This document shows, piece by piece, positions 46,893 through 60,211 of a stretch of DNA of 64,000 bases. Both the position numbers and the translations under genes were made by a program. The DNA is from Datura wrightii (lineage: Eukaryota > Streptophyta > Magnoliopsida > Solanales > Solanaceae), in NCBI GenBank assembly GCA_035772735.1, contig JASDFA010000006.1, positions 12,542,001 through 12,606,000 on the forward strand, in the 5' to 3' direction. How positions within the stretch are numbered: the stretch's first letter is position 1; every line of letters begins with the position of its first letter. Below the pieces are notes generated by a model, which saw only the letters and a list, made by a program, of their open reading frames with translations, did no database searches and was not told the DNA's origin.

Positions 46893-48615
46893 TGTTACAC
46901 CTTGTAAGTTTCTAACGATTGGTCGCCCTATTCATACGTTGGTTAAGAGTTTTAGAGTATAATACGTACAAGAAAGGGCCCGAGGAAAGGTCGAACGAGC
47001 GCGAAATCGATATTGCGCAGGAGAAATCCAGAACAGGCCACGACAAGGGCAGCATGTCACGGACCCCCTTCCTCCGCGTTGGGCTCCATGGCACGCCCGT
47101 AAATTGGAGCGACAGGGTTTGTGCCACGGAACCCATTCCACCGCCTCAAATATATATATGTTCCATCATTTGATTTCATTTCATTTCATATATTATATAC
47201 GGCCAGACTTGAGAAAATATGAGGAAATCCAAATTTAGTACTGAAACTAGTCATATTCCCCTAGTAATACGTTTGCAGTGGAGAAGGGCAGTTGAATACG
47301 AACTGAAACTCGCCAGTTAATCAGTAATCGGCGAACGAGGTATGTTAAGGTAATTTCCTTCGGCAAGTTAGTTTCTTTAGCATGATAACTCAGTTTGAAT
47401 CCCAGTAAGAATAGGTATGTCTATTTTGATTAGTTCTTATTATTTTCTGAAACTCGTATTCCATGTTTAGTTTGGATGAATTATGCCGGTATAGCTTTCA
47501 CGACCGACCAGAGGGTCATTAGCTGTGTCGACGCCCGCCAGGGGCGAGATAAAGTCGCTCTACGGAGCGGTATGTCATCCGCGAGGGTCGAAGATGGGGT
47601 CCCAGGTCCTCATATGCCGTGGTAGGCTCTATACACCCCCATCGAGCCTGGTGCCCGGGGTGCAGATATCAGGAGTCCACTGGACTCAGACACAACTTCA
47701 GTCAGGGGCCGAGTGGGCCCAGTTGCAGACCCAGGGGACTGATAGGACGACTATAGCTATTAGTTGATCCAGTGCGACCTTGATAGGAGTATATATACTG
47801 AATTGTACTCACCAGGGCTTATGGGGACCCCGGGTGGGTTATTTTGTGTTGGTTGTACCTTCCGGCTTATGGGGGCCAGGTAAGGTTTTTGTTTGCTTAA
47901 GTTATTAATAAATTAGATAGTAAGAAGTTCTATTACTCAGGTATGATCTCTACCCCTTCATTTTAGGTATTCTCAGTTTTATCTCTTTATTTTAGTCATT
48001 TACAGTTATCGCTTTACATATTGAGTACATATTGCACTGACGCCCTTTCTAGGGCGTTGCATTACTTGCCTGGAGGTACGGATAGGCGAGGAGCATGTCC
48101 CTCGTATCTTTCAGCCATCATCACCAGAGAAGTTAGCTCCTTCCGAGGCTTGTAAATAGAAGGTTTACTTCTTTTTTATTATACAGTTTATGGATAGGTG
48201 AGGGCCCTGTCTCGACCATCATATTACTCCTAGAGGTTTGCAGATTGTTTCTATCTCCCTGTGGTTAGCTGTTGTTGGCCTTGTGGGGTCTTGTTTAGCT
48301 AACAGATTAGTGGCCTTGTTAGCCATAGTTTAGCTTAGCACTGGTTTTACTTTACAGTCATAACTAGACATTATGGTGATCATGTCGGCCCGCATAGGAT
48401 TCCCTGTTATTGCCTGTTTCTAGTTAGCTGGTTTCCTTTACAGGTGGCTATAAGGCCTTGTTGGGCGGAGGTTGTATTTACAACCGAGATATAGCCCATT
48501 GTTTTCTTGATTTGGGAAGTAAGCCTGCACCAGGATTGCATAGGCCTAGTTAAGTTAGTTAAGATCCTAGTAGGGCACCAAGTGCAAGTCATGCCTCCCA
48601 AGATGGGGTGTGACA
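46893..48615 (+). repeat. 5' LTR of gypsy B (internally deleted)
   Basis: At about 47,229 GAGGAAATC joins directly to CAAATTTAGTACTG. The 3' LTR has some 300 bp more between these words (about 54,210-54,518). Confidence 0.88.
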
Positions 48616-48619
48616 AACT

Positions 48620-48631
48620 TGGTATCAGAGC
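48620..48631 (+). other. Primer binding site of gypsy B
   Basis: TGGTATCAGAGC four bases after the LTR, identical to A. Confidence 0.85.
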
Positions 48632-48830
48632 AGGTCGTATCCCAGGGAGTCTGCAAGCCGTTCTAAGTAGAGTTTTGTCTATGGATATGTTGAGTACCAC
48701 ATTCTATAGGCAGGAAGCTGCGAGGCATGATAGGATGGTTACTCTTTCTTCTTATCCAGTCGTGCTATAGAGCTGTACAGTATACGGTTGAGTCCCTAAG
48801 CTTACCATATTCTTTTATCTATAGAGAAAT

Positions 48831-50040
48831 GACAGACCCGCGACACACCACAACTAGTAGGAGATTGGATATTGCAGCCGGGAAGAAACTAGTAAGGTGC
48901 CTCAGTCAGAGTCAGCCCGATCTGAGGGCGATAGGAAGACTTCATCTTGGTCTCCCCAGCACTCTCCACCATGTCAGGAGCCGCTCGGAGCGGCAACTAT
49001 GATGACACGGCCACCAGTAGTCTCTATACCGGTACCATCGGATCAGGAGGTTAGGAGTGTTGTTGTTATGTTAGCCCAGATGATGGCTGCACATCATCAG
49101 CCAGTGGCACCCGTCAGAGTCTTCAGGAGGACCTGGTAGTTCGAGGGTCTGAGAGTTTCTCGCATTTAGTCCCTCGCAATTTACCGGGACGGACCGAGAG
49201 GAGGACCCTTAGGATTTTTTGGATCAGATGCAACAGATTTTTAGGGTGATGCATGTTACACCTGCAGAGTCGGTGGAGTTAGCGGTATTCCAACTATGGG
49301 ACATCGCAGTACTGTGGTACGAGAGTTGGGAGAGGTCCCGAGGGAGAGGTGTTTCCCCTCCAACTTGGCCCAGCTTTGCAGAGGCTTTTCTGGATCATTA
49401 CCTGCCATGGGAAATTTGACAGGCCTGGGTTGATCAATTCCTATATCTAGAATAGGGGTCAATGAGTGTCCGGGAGTACGCGATGAGGTTCAACTCCTTG
49501 GCGCAATATGCACCAGCTTTTGTAGATATAATGCCAGCTAGGGTGCATCAATTTATTATGGGGCTGAATCCAAAATATGTAGAGACATGTATTACGGAAA
49601 CTCTACGAGAGGACATGGATATTGTCCGCGTTCAGGCTTTTGCTCAGAATATTGAAGGGATCAGATAGCGGCAACGGGAGATAAGGAGGGAAAATCAGGA
49701 GCAGCGACGCAGGGCCAGACCTAGTGATATGCAGGTGGAGTCCTACGGTGGACCCAGTCCACGATTTTCAAGCAGATCACCCAGACCCCCACCCCCATAA
49801 CAGTACCAGGGGAGTGGATCTGGTCGTCGGGGGCAGTCAGGACCCGACGAGAGCTCACGATCAGCAGAGAGGAGTGGAGTAGAGTATATTCACCGTGCCA
49901 CTTTGCCCTATTTACAGTCGACGTCACTCCGGTGCATGCAGATATGGTTCCACAGCATGTTATACCTGTGGACAGGAGGGTCATTAGATGAGAGATTGTC
50001 CAACCAGGGGTCAGAGTAACCGGGACCGACATGATAGATC
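48831..50040 (+). pseudogene. gag of gypsy B, broken
   Basis: Starts MTDPRHTTTSRRLDIAAG. Core blocks VLWYESWERSRGRGVSPPTW and AQYAPAFVDIMPARVHQFIM lie in separate frames, with a stop near 49,418. The knuckle CYTCGQEGH is near 49,960, followed by a stop. Confidence 0.8.
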
Positions 50041-50197
50041 TTCAGTAAGGTCACGTTCCCCAGCATCTCCAGCAGAACGTAGGTCCTCAGCTCCAGTCGG
50101 TATAGGCTGAGGCAGACCAGGGGTATCTAGCTCAGGTACAGATCAAGATCGTATTTTTGCTTTACCGGGACGATAGGAGTCAAAGTCTTCGCCGAAT

Positions 50198-53100
50198 GTG
50201 GTGACAAGTATGCTGGACATTTTCTATCATTCTGTTTATGTATTGATAGATCCAGGATCCACCTTGTCTTATCTTACACCATTAGTATCCCGGAAGTTCG
50301 GTATTACGCTAGAATCACTTCAGCGACCTTTTTCAGTATCTACACCCGCCGGTGATTCTATCATAGCGAAGAAGATCTACCGGGGATGCACAGTAGAGGT
50401 TGTTGGTCTTCAGACTTTAGCAGATTTGATAGAACTAGAAATGATTGACTTCGACGCAATTATGGGATTGGCTGGCGCTATGTTATGCCAATGTTGAATG
50501 TTGGACCAAGACTGTCCGATTCCACTTTTTATGGGAGGTTGTATGTGAGTGGAAAGGTAGTGCAACCACGCCAAAAGGTAGGTTTATTTCCTATCTTTGG
50601 GCAAGAAAAATTGATAGCGAAAGGATGTATTTATCATATTGTCAGGGTTCAGGATGTCCAAGCAGAATATCCGACTCTCCAGTCCATTCCAGTAGTCAAT
50701 GAATTTCCAGATATATTCCCAGATGAACTACCTGGCATTTCCCCAGAATGAAAAATTGACTTTGCAATTTATTTATTACCGGGTACTCATCCATATCTAT
50801 TCCTCTGTACCGAATGGCTCCGGCTGAGATCAGAGAGTTGAAGGAACAGTTGAAAGATCTGTTAGATAAGGGCTTCATCAGGCCGAGTACTTCACCGTGG
50901 GGAGCATCAGTTCTATTTATAAGAAAGAAGGATGGCTCTCTTCGTATGTGTATAGATTATCGGCAGCTAAATAAAGTCACTATCAAGAATAAGTACCCGC
51001 TTCCCAGAATAGATGACTTGTATGAACAGTTACATGGGGCAAAGTATTTCTCAAAATTTGACTTAAGGTCAGGGTACCATCAGGTTCAGATTCGTGAGAG
51101 GGATATTCCAAAAACCGCTTTCAAGACCAGGTATGGCCATTTTGAATTTCTAGTCATGTTCCTCAGGCTGACGAATGCTCTAGCAGTGTTCATGGACTTG
51201 ATGAACAACATCTTCAGGCTGTATCTGGACCTGTTTGTGATTGTATTTATTGATGATATTCTGGTATATTCCCGCTCGGAGGCAGATCACCGAGATCACC
51301 TACGAACAGTGCTCCAAATTCTCAGGAATCGCCAGTTGTATACAAAGTTTTCTAAATGTGAATTTTGGTTGAATTCAGTGGCCTTTTTGGACCACATTAT
51401 GTCAGATGCTGGCATTCAGGTAGACTCGCAGAAAATTGAAACAGTACAAACATATCCTAGACCTACCACTCCGATCGAGGTATGTAGTTTCCTGGGGTTA
51501 GCTGGGTATTACAAAAGGTTCGTGGAAGGATTTTCTACCTTAGCAGCGCCTTTGACCAAGTTAACTCAGAAAGCAGCTAAATTTCACTAGACTGAAGCAT
51601 GTGAACAGAGTTTCCAGGAGTTGAAAAAAAGATTGACCTCAGCACCAGTATTAGCCTTGCCAGAAGGATCAGAGGATTATGCAGTGTAATGTGATGCTTC
51701 AGGCATCGGGTTAGGATGTGTTCTGGAGCAACATGGTAAAGTAATTACTTATGATTTTAGACAGTTGAGGAAGCATAAGAAGAACTACCCCACCCATGAT
51801 CTGAAATTGGCCGCGGTAATTCATGTCTTGAAAATATGGATGCACTATTTGTATGTCGTTCACGTAGATATTTTTACCGATCAGAAGAGCCTCTAGTACA
51901 TTTTCACACAGAAAGAGTTGAATCTGCGACAGCGTCGCTGGTTAGAGCTGTTGAAGGACTACGATGTGAACATCTTATATTACCTAGGAAGAGACAATGT
52001 TGTAGTAGATGCCCTCAGTCGTAAATCTATGGGAAGACTGGCATATTTAAAGCCCGAACAAAGGGAACTATCTCGAGAATTGCATCAGTTAGCCAATTTG
52101 GCTATCCATATAGTAGATTTAGGAGACAGCGGAGCAGTAATTCAGAATACGGTAGTATCATCATTGGTTGTGGAGGTGAAAGAATGGCAGTACGAATACC
52201 CTAACCTGATTCAACTCATAAATAAGGTTTATCGAGAGGCAGTAGCAGATTTCAAAGTAACTGATGATGGAGTTTTGAGGTATAGGAGTCGCCTTTGTGT
52301 GTCAGATGCGGCAGGGCTTCGCCAACAGATCATGGGCGAGGTGCATCATTCTCGTTACTCTCTTCATCCGGGTTCAACAAAGATGTATCATGATATAAAA
52401 GAGAATTACTGGTGGCCGGGAATAAAAAAGGAGATAGCATAATTTGTAGCTCAATATCCTAATTGCTAGTAGGTGAAGCCGAACATAAAAAACCCAGCGG
52501 ATTGACACAACAAATAGCGGTACCCATGTGGAAATGGGAGCCAGTAAACATGGATTTTGTGACGGGATTACCCCGTACTAGACGCAAATTTGATTCTATC
52601 TAGGTGATTATTGTCAGGTTGACAAAATCAGCTCACTTTCTGTCAGTCAGGACCACTTTCTCAGCTGAGGATTATGCCGAGCTTTATATCAGGGAGGTAG
52701 TCAGATTACATGGTGTCCCAGTATTTGTCATTTCTGATAGGGGAGCACAATTCACAACTAGGTTCTGACAGTCTTTCCATAGAGGTTTGAGAACCCAGGT
52801 TAATCTAAGTACGACATTTCATCCTCAGACAAATGGGCAGGTAGAGTGTACAATTAAGACGCTCGAGGATATGTTACGGGCATGCGTGCTAGACTTTGGG
52901 GAAAGCTAGGAGGAACATTTACCCCTTATTGAGTTTTTTTATAATAACGGTTATCACTCAGCAATTCAGATGGCACCTTATGAGGCCTTATATGAGCGAA
53001 AATGCAGGCCCCCCGTTGGTTGGTTTGAGGTTAGAGAATCAGAGTTAATTGGACTAGACATGATCCACCAGTCAGAAGGGAAAGTAAAGCTTATCAGAGA

Positions 53101-53593
53101 ATGTCTATTGACAGCTCAGAGCCCCCAGAAATCTTACGCTGATGTACGGCGTAGAAACCTGGATTTTAGTGTAGGTGACTGAGTATTTCTGAAAGTCTCG
53201 CCGATGAAAGACGTAATGAGGTTTGGTAAAAAGGGTAAGCTTAGACCAAGGTTTATTGGGCCGTATTGAGTCCTCCGGAGAATAGGCCATGTGGCATATG
53301 AGCTATATTTTCCTTTAGAGTTGGAATCTGTTTACCCGGTTTTTCATGTATCGATGTTACAAAAGTGTATAGGGGATCCGTCCCGAGTCATGCCAGTTGA
53401 GAACGTACAGGTTATCGAGGAATTAGCATATGAAGAAGTTCCAGTGGCTATATTGGATCGACAGGTTCGCAGGTTAAGGACTAAATATATTGCCTCTATT
53501 AAAGTACTATGGAGAAACAAGAATAGAGAGGAAATGACTTTGGAAGCTGAGGACGACATGAAATCCAGATATCCTCATTTTTTTCAGGATTAG
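50198..53593 (+). pseudogene. pol of gypsy B, broken
   Basis: Protease DPGSTLSYLTPL near 50,243; RT open at 50,814-51,590 with FIDDILVYS; RNase H and integrase (MNLRQRRWLELLKDYDVNIL; YSLHPGSTKMYHDI) cut by stops; chromodomain-like VPVAILDRQVRRLR near 53,440. Compared with A, most stops arise from CAG to TAG, CGA to TGA, or TGG to TAG/TGA. Confidence 0.88.
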
Positions 53594-53861
53594 TCCAGAC
53601 CATGCGGTTAAGGTACTTTTACTGATTCAGTTGATGTTTTCTGATTGATGTTGTATATGCCTGGTGCAGTTGACTCTAGCCTTGTTGTGAAATAGTTGCT
53701 ATAGCATTGTGCAAAGTACCTGTGTTGGACTTTTCTGCGTTTCTGGATTTTCAGATAGTCCATATTACAGGGAAGACTCTGCAAAAAGTTTTCCAGGATA
53801 AATAGTTAAAAGGGATAAGAATCATGTAAGCTAAAGTTAACATTCGAGGATGAATGTTTCT

Positions 53862-53875
53862 AAGGGGGGGGGGGA
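53862..53875 (+). other. Polypurine tract of gypsy B
   Basis: AAGGGGGGGGGGGA directly before the 3' LTR. Confidence 0.8.
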
Positions 53876-55891
53876 TGTTACACCCCTTAAGTTTCTAACA
53901 ATTGGTCGGCCAATTCGTACATTGATTAAGAATTTTAGAGTAAAATACGTACAGTAGAGGGCCAGGGAAAGGACGAATGAGAGCGAAATCGAGATCGCGT
54001 GGGAGAAGGCCGGAACAGGCCGCGACAGGGGTAGCATGTCACGGACCTCTTCCTCCATGTTGGGCTCCGTGGCAAGACCGTAAATTGGCGGGACAGGGTC
54101 CGTGCCTCGGACCTCTGTCCACCGCCTCAAGTATATATATGTTCCGTCCTTTGATTTCATTTCATTTCATATATTATATACGGCCAGACTTGAGAGAGTA
54201 CGAGGAAATCAAATAATTTCCTCCGTTTACGCTATGAAACGCTGCCGGAATTCAAATTAACTACGGGTATTGAAGTTTAAGGCTGCAGGGAGCATTGCTA
54301 CGGAGTTATTTTCATGAAATTCACTTGGCAAATCGTAACCCCATCGAGCCATAGTCATTGGAATTGCGTCAAACTAATTTCTATGCAATCATAGGTTTAA
54401 AGTAAGCATTTCTCACTTCTGGATTCTCGAGAAATTATGAGTTTTCGATCGTGTTTCGTTAAGTTGAAATATAGTTAATATTTATATCTAAAGTTATCAT
54501 TTTTCTCCAAATTTAGTACTGAAACTAGTTATATTCCCCCAGTAATATGTTTGCAGTGGAGAAGGACAGTTGAATACGAACTGAAACTCACCAGTTAATC
54601 AGTAATTGGTGAACGAGGTATGTTAAGGAAACTTCCTTCGGCAAGTTAGTTTCTTTAACATGATAACTCAGTTTGAATCCCAATAAGAATATCAGAGGCA
54701 TGTCTATTGTGATTAGTTCTTATTATTAGCTAAAACCTATATTCCATGTTTAGTTTGGGATGGATTATGCCTGTATAGCTTTCACGACCCCAGAGTTATT
54801 AGCTGTGTCGACGCCTGCCAGGGGCGAGATGACGTCGCTCAATGGAGCGGTATGTCATCCGCAAGGGATGAAGATAGGGTCTCAGGTCCTCATATGCCGT
54901 GGTTGGCTCTATACACCCCCGTCAAGCCTGGTGCCTAGGGTGCAGATATCAGGAGTCCACTGGACTCAGACACAGCTACAGTCAGGGGTCGAGCGGACCC
55001 AGTTGCAAACCCGGGGGGCTGGTAGGACGGTTATAGCTATTAGTTGATCCTGTGCGACCTTGATAGGGGTATATATATTGAATTATACTCACCAGGGCTT
55101 ATAGGGACCCTATGTGGGTTATTCTGTGCTGGTTGTACCTTTCGGCTTATGTGGGCCAGGTAAGGTTTTTGTTTGCTTAAGTTATTAATAAATTAGATAG
55201 TAAGAAGTTCTATTACTCAGGCATGATCTCTACCCTTTCATTTAAGTTATTCTCAGTTCTATCTCTTTATTTCAGTCATTTACAGTTATCGCTTTACATA
55301 TTCAGTACATATTTTACTGATGCGCTTTCTGGGGTGCTGCATTACTTGCCTGCAGGTACAGATAGGTGAGGAGCAGGTCCCTCGTAGCTTTCAGCCAGCA
55401 TCACCAGAGCAGTTAGCTCCTTTCTTCCGGAGCTTGTAGATAGAAGGTTTACTTATTTTTTATTGTACAGTTCATGGGTAGGTCGGGGCCCTGTCCCGAC
55501 CATCATATTACTCCTAGAGCTTGCAGATTGTTTCTATCTCCCTGTGTTAGTTGTTATTGGCCGTGTGGGGGCCTTGTTTAGCTGACAGATTAGTAGGCTT
55601 GTCGGCCATAGTTTAGCTTAGCACACTTTATAGTCATAACTAGACATCATGGTGGTCTTGTCGGACCGCATAGGATTCCCTGTTATTGCTTGTTTCTGAT
55701 TAGCTGTTTTCTTTTACAGGTGGCTATAAGGCATTGTGGATCGGAGATTGTATTTACAGCCGAGATACAACCCGTTGTTTTATTGATTTGGGAAGTAAGC
55801 CTGCACTAGGATTGCATAGGCCTAGTTAAGTCAGTTCAGATCCTAGTAGAGCACCAGGTGCCAGTCATGCCTCCCAAGGTGGGGCGTGACA
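53876..55891 (+). repeat. 3' LTR of gypsy B
   Basis: 2,016 bp, TGTTACACCCC...GGGGCGTGACA. Carries TATATATATG near 54,130, the LTR hairpin words TACATATTTTACTG and GGTCGGGG...CCCGACC (near 55,481). Confidence 0.9.
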
Positions 55892-56162
55892 GATATGACT
55901 AATATGACCCTACTAATTGTAATCCTTAATTACATAAATATGTTTCAATTCAATATGGAAATTAGTTTGCATTGTAACTTTAAATTATATATTTTTTGAA
56001 AACATACAACAATAAACCTTTTCACATTTTAGCATAACTTTAGGTTCAAAAGGTAAAATTGAAAAAAATATTGTCAATTGTCTCTTGAAATCTGAAACTA
56101 GTAAATATTTTGAAACACTTATTTATAGTATACCTAGCAGATTAAATGAAACAGAGGGGATA

Positions 56163-57950
56163 CTAATTTACTCTTTAATTCTTTTTAATACTCTTTTTCT
56201 CTTTAATGCAATTAAGAACTTAAATTTAAGTAACTAATGCACTCTTTTTTGAATATATGTTTTTGACTATATGTGTACGTGAAAATAATTAAAAATGGAG
56301 AAATATTTTTGAAATTTTACAATATTCATGCAGATAATTAATATTATTTATACTTTTAAAAGAATTAATTTTAAGTGAAAAATAAAATAATTTTATCTTA
56401 ATTTTATATATTAAAAAATAAATTTTAATAATATGTACATATAATATGAAACAGATGAAATATTCATGAATTTAAATATTAATCAAATTCATCAAGTTAT
56501 TTTAGTACGTGTTTAAACATGAATTTGATTAATATTTAAAAAATTATTTAAACTTAAATTAATAATATATATACATCAAAATTAAAATTATGTTTAAACA
56601 TGAAAACATATTTAGAATTTACACGACAAAAATGGTCAATTTGATAAATAATTAATTACTTATTTAAAATAATTTTTAATTATTATTTGGACAAACAGTG
56701 GATATATACAGTCTAAATACTTTTGTTGGGTTTGTTTCTAAAAGTGGAGAAAGAACCCGAAAAATATTATGAATTCATTGAATTGTGTGGATGTCTCTTG
56801 CAATGAACTCTTTAGCGTATATGTATCTTATTAATGCATCACTTAAATTTTAATTTAACGGATGATTTGTATATCCTACAAAGAGTATTCTTTGGTGGAA
56901 GAGAGACAATATACTTGAAGACATTTGGATAATATGATCTCTACATTCTACTCTCGATATATCTAGTATATATATTTTTTTCTATATTGCTCATATTTTA
57001 CAATATTTTATCAACACGAATCTCTAACCAATTGAGATCCTTTTAAACTAGGATTATATTCTTCCTTAAAGTTAGTCAATTTTTTTTTTCAAGTCAGATA
57101 CACATCCCCGTGTTTATAATATCTCTTACAGGACCTTCATAAGTCTTCGATATTCAATTTAATTGATACATATAAGACTTGCTTTAGATATTATTGTGAT
57201 GCTTGCCTTCGTATGATAATTAATATGTTCCAAGTTTAAATTATAACGTTATAATATGTTCACTAACTCATATACAATCATAAATTTAATTTTATGCAAA
57301 TATGAGAGCATGCTAGTTAGGATACTCTTTGTGGTTATTATTTGTGTCATAAAGAAGAATAATATTGAATAGAACTTATAACTCTTTATTCTCACAAACT
57401 TTGGACATTAATTTATTTTTTATAAATCGTCGAAGGATACATGCAATATTAACAAAATAGTGTGATAAGCGGAAGTCCATATAACATGAGGCATAAGAAA
57501 GAGTGACAATAACACAATGCTGAGCTGCAAAGCGGAACATACTAACTCTATGTCTGAAAGCTTCTACTAACTAATGAGTTGTTGGAACAAGCCCCCAGCT
57601 AATTATATTTACATGCTACATATGATCATTGTTATAATTCTTCTTTCATGTCATTATAATTATAACTTGTCTGCCACATAAAAGTACATTATAACACTTC
57701 TAATTAATCACTTTCACATGAGTTTCTTTAATGTTTATCATAGTTAATTGGTGAATTTTCTTAGAAAGGTTATAATTTTTAATATTTCATGAGTTTATAT
57801 GCTTTTACGAATTTGTATATTTCAATATGTATTTTATTTTCAACTCGTGTTATTTTTTATTTGTTTAAAATATTATTTTTTATTTCTTATAAATAAATAA
57901 AAATCATGAAGTTAATTCAACTATTTTTTATGATAGTTTTTCACTATGTC
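56163..57950. other. AT-rich intergenic DNA
   Basis: No coding frame of note. A short relic resembling gypsy LTR segment F occurs at about 57,466-57,600 (GATAAGCGGAAGTCC, GTCTGAAAGCTTCTA). Nothing else recognised. Confidence 0.6.
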
Positions 57951-57954
57951 AAAT

Positions 57955-58966
57955 TTATCAAAATTTGTATTCATGGCACTTGATATTTCTAAAAAAATTA
58001 TTTGTCATGGGTACTTGATGCCGAAATTCACTTTGCCACTAAGGGTGTTGGTGATACTATAGTCGAAGGAAGTGAGGCATCAAGTCATGATAAAATGAAA
58101 GGCGTTGCTTTTACTTCGCCATCATCATAATGAAGGGTTAAAAATATGAATATTTAACCTTGAAAAATTCATTTGAATTATGAACTAGTTTGAAAGAAAG
58201 GTATAACCATCTAAAGGCCACAGTATTCCGAAGAGCTCGTTATCAGTGGATATACTTACGATTTCAAGATTTTAAAATCGTAACTGAGTATAATTCTGTT
58301 GTATTCAGAATAACTTCCCAAATGAAATTATAAATGATGAGGACATGCTGGCAAAGAAACTTACTATTTTTTATGCCTAAAATGTGATATTACAGTAGCA
58401 ATACCGTGAAAAGAATTTTCAGAAATAATTTGAGTTGATCTTATGTCTTTTGGTGGCTAAGCAACACAATGTCCTTTTAATGAAAAAATCATGAAGTCTG
58501 TCCTACTGGATCTGCTCCATTCCCAAAAGCAAATATGATAGCAAAAGATCAAAGATATGAAGATAAATTGAATAATAATTGGGGCCGTATGAATGTATGT
58601 GAATGTGATAATAGACAAAATAATAATCATTGTGCTGGCATTCATAATAAACAAGAGAATAATAAAGGTTCTCAAAATAATCCTTCAAAAGGCAAAAGCA
58701 ACATTGGCGATCGATGTGACATGAAAGGGCATTGGGCACATAGTTCTCGTACCTTTGAACATTTTGTCAAACTTTATCAATCTTTCATTAAAAGAAAGAA
58801 TAACAAAGTAGAGACTCACTCTACCTTTCAAAATGATGTTGAGGAAGGTCGTGTGAATAATAATGATAAAGTTGAGACAAATTTTGTCAATAAAGATGAT
58901 GAGTATGAAGGTCTTTCCGGTATAACTCATTTAGACGCTGGCTACTTTATTAAGGATCATGACTGA
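57955..58966 (+). pseudogene. gag of the decayed copia element
   Basis: Opens with MALDISKKNYLSWVLDAEIH then FATKGVGDTIVEG, followed by many stops. A 143-codon open stretch at 58,535-58,966 carries an Asn/Lys-rich region and a degenerate zinc-knuckle, CDMKGHWAHSSRTFEH, in which the first Cys and last Cys of the usual pattern are altered. Confidence 0.75.
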
Positions 58967-59086
58967 AGACTTGCTACTAGGGAATGAAACATAATAAATG
59001 TTGTTTCATGAATTTCAACTAGTATGTTTTTTCATAAAGCATATTATTCTGTTATTTTCTATATTTCTAATATGATTTTTATAATA

Positions 59087-60177
59087 TTAGTCTCTGGACA
59101 CGTGCGTTGCACGTGTATTTTCATATTATTGATAATAAAAACGTATATTTTCATACCATTGATAATAAAAATTTTACAAAATAATATAAATAATATTAGC
59201 ATATATGTAATGAGTTAGAAATTTGAAGAAAGAGTTGCAAGCTCAAATTGATGAACAATGAGTCTATTCAATCGATATGTATAAAATAACATTTAGCATT
59301 TTATAGAAATTATATAAAAAATTAATCGATATATCTCTTTCTTAGGAAGTCTAGTGTAAAGAAGTAGTAGTTATTTACGATGAAAATCTTTGATGGTTAT
59401 TGGCTTATAAGAATTTAATTGATGTGTATAAATTATAGTTGCACATGCAAATATAATTATATGATTCAAAATTATAAGTGCTTGCTCGTCTGTGAATCTG
59501 ACAAAAAACATTATTAATTAAATTATCTAAATATAATTATATTATGAAATATTATAAGATTTGTGTCTGTCTTTGTACTTTTTTTTTTTTGATAACGCTC
59601 TCATTTTACTTGCCTTGGAGAAAAGAAAAGGTTAATATATTTCTAATTCTAAAATTTAATAAAATTGAAATTTATTCTAATATATTCGAGTGAAATTATC
59701 TATTGCTTAAAAGCAAGTCAATTACCATATAAACTATTCACTGCCCAGTCACATACATGTCAAACTTATTACAATCCACATACTATATTATAAGCATAAA
59801 TTGTACGAATTATAGAGAAATAAAACATAACTTCTCATAAAAAAACCAATTGATATTAAAAAGAATAAATTGTATGTCTTTTTATAGATGGTGTTGAGAA
59901 GATATGTAATTTATTCTATAAAAAAAAGTCAAAATTGATAATTTCTTGAACACATTTTGAACCTTTTGAAAAATGAAGGATAAAATAACCATCAATAAGA
60001 ATAACCATCAGTTAGAAATTTTTGTTAATTTATCTTAATTTTGACAATTTTTAAATTATATTAAAAGTATCTATAATTATTATATGGAATATTTGTCAAA
60101 TAACTTAATAATAAATGAATCATGAATTATCATACCAATTATTCTAAAGTGTAGATTTAAATATTCACGCCATATAT

Positions 60178-60211
<34 letters not shown>

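Larger units (their letters stand above)
46893..55891 (+). mobile_element. Ty3/gypsy chromovirus 'B', degenerate
   Basis: LTRs 46,893-48,615 and 53,876-55,891, perfect GATAT duplication (46888-46892 and 55892-55896), same PBS, polypurine tract and gene order as A but with many stops and frameshifts. The 5' LTR is about 290 bp shorter through an internal deletion. It is clearly older or more decayed than A. Confidence 0.95.
46817..56160. mobile_element. Stowaway-like MITE split by gypsy B
   Basis: The left end CTCCCTCTGTTCCATATTAT continues to CTGCTAGG, and the reverse complement of the right end reads TCCCCTCTGTTTCATTTAAT then CTGCTAGG. TA duplications lie outside (46815-46816 and 56161-56162). 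Without B the element is about 340 bp. The TA target and terminal sequence fit Tc1/mariner-derived Stowaway MITEs. Confidence 0.75.
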
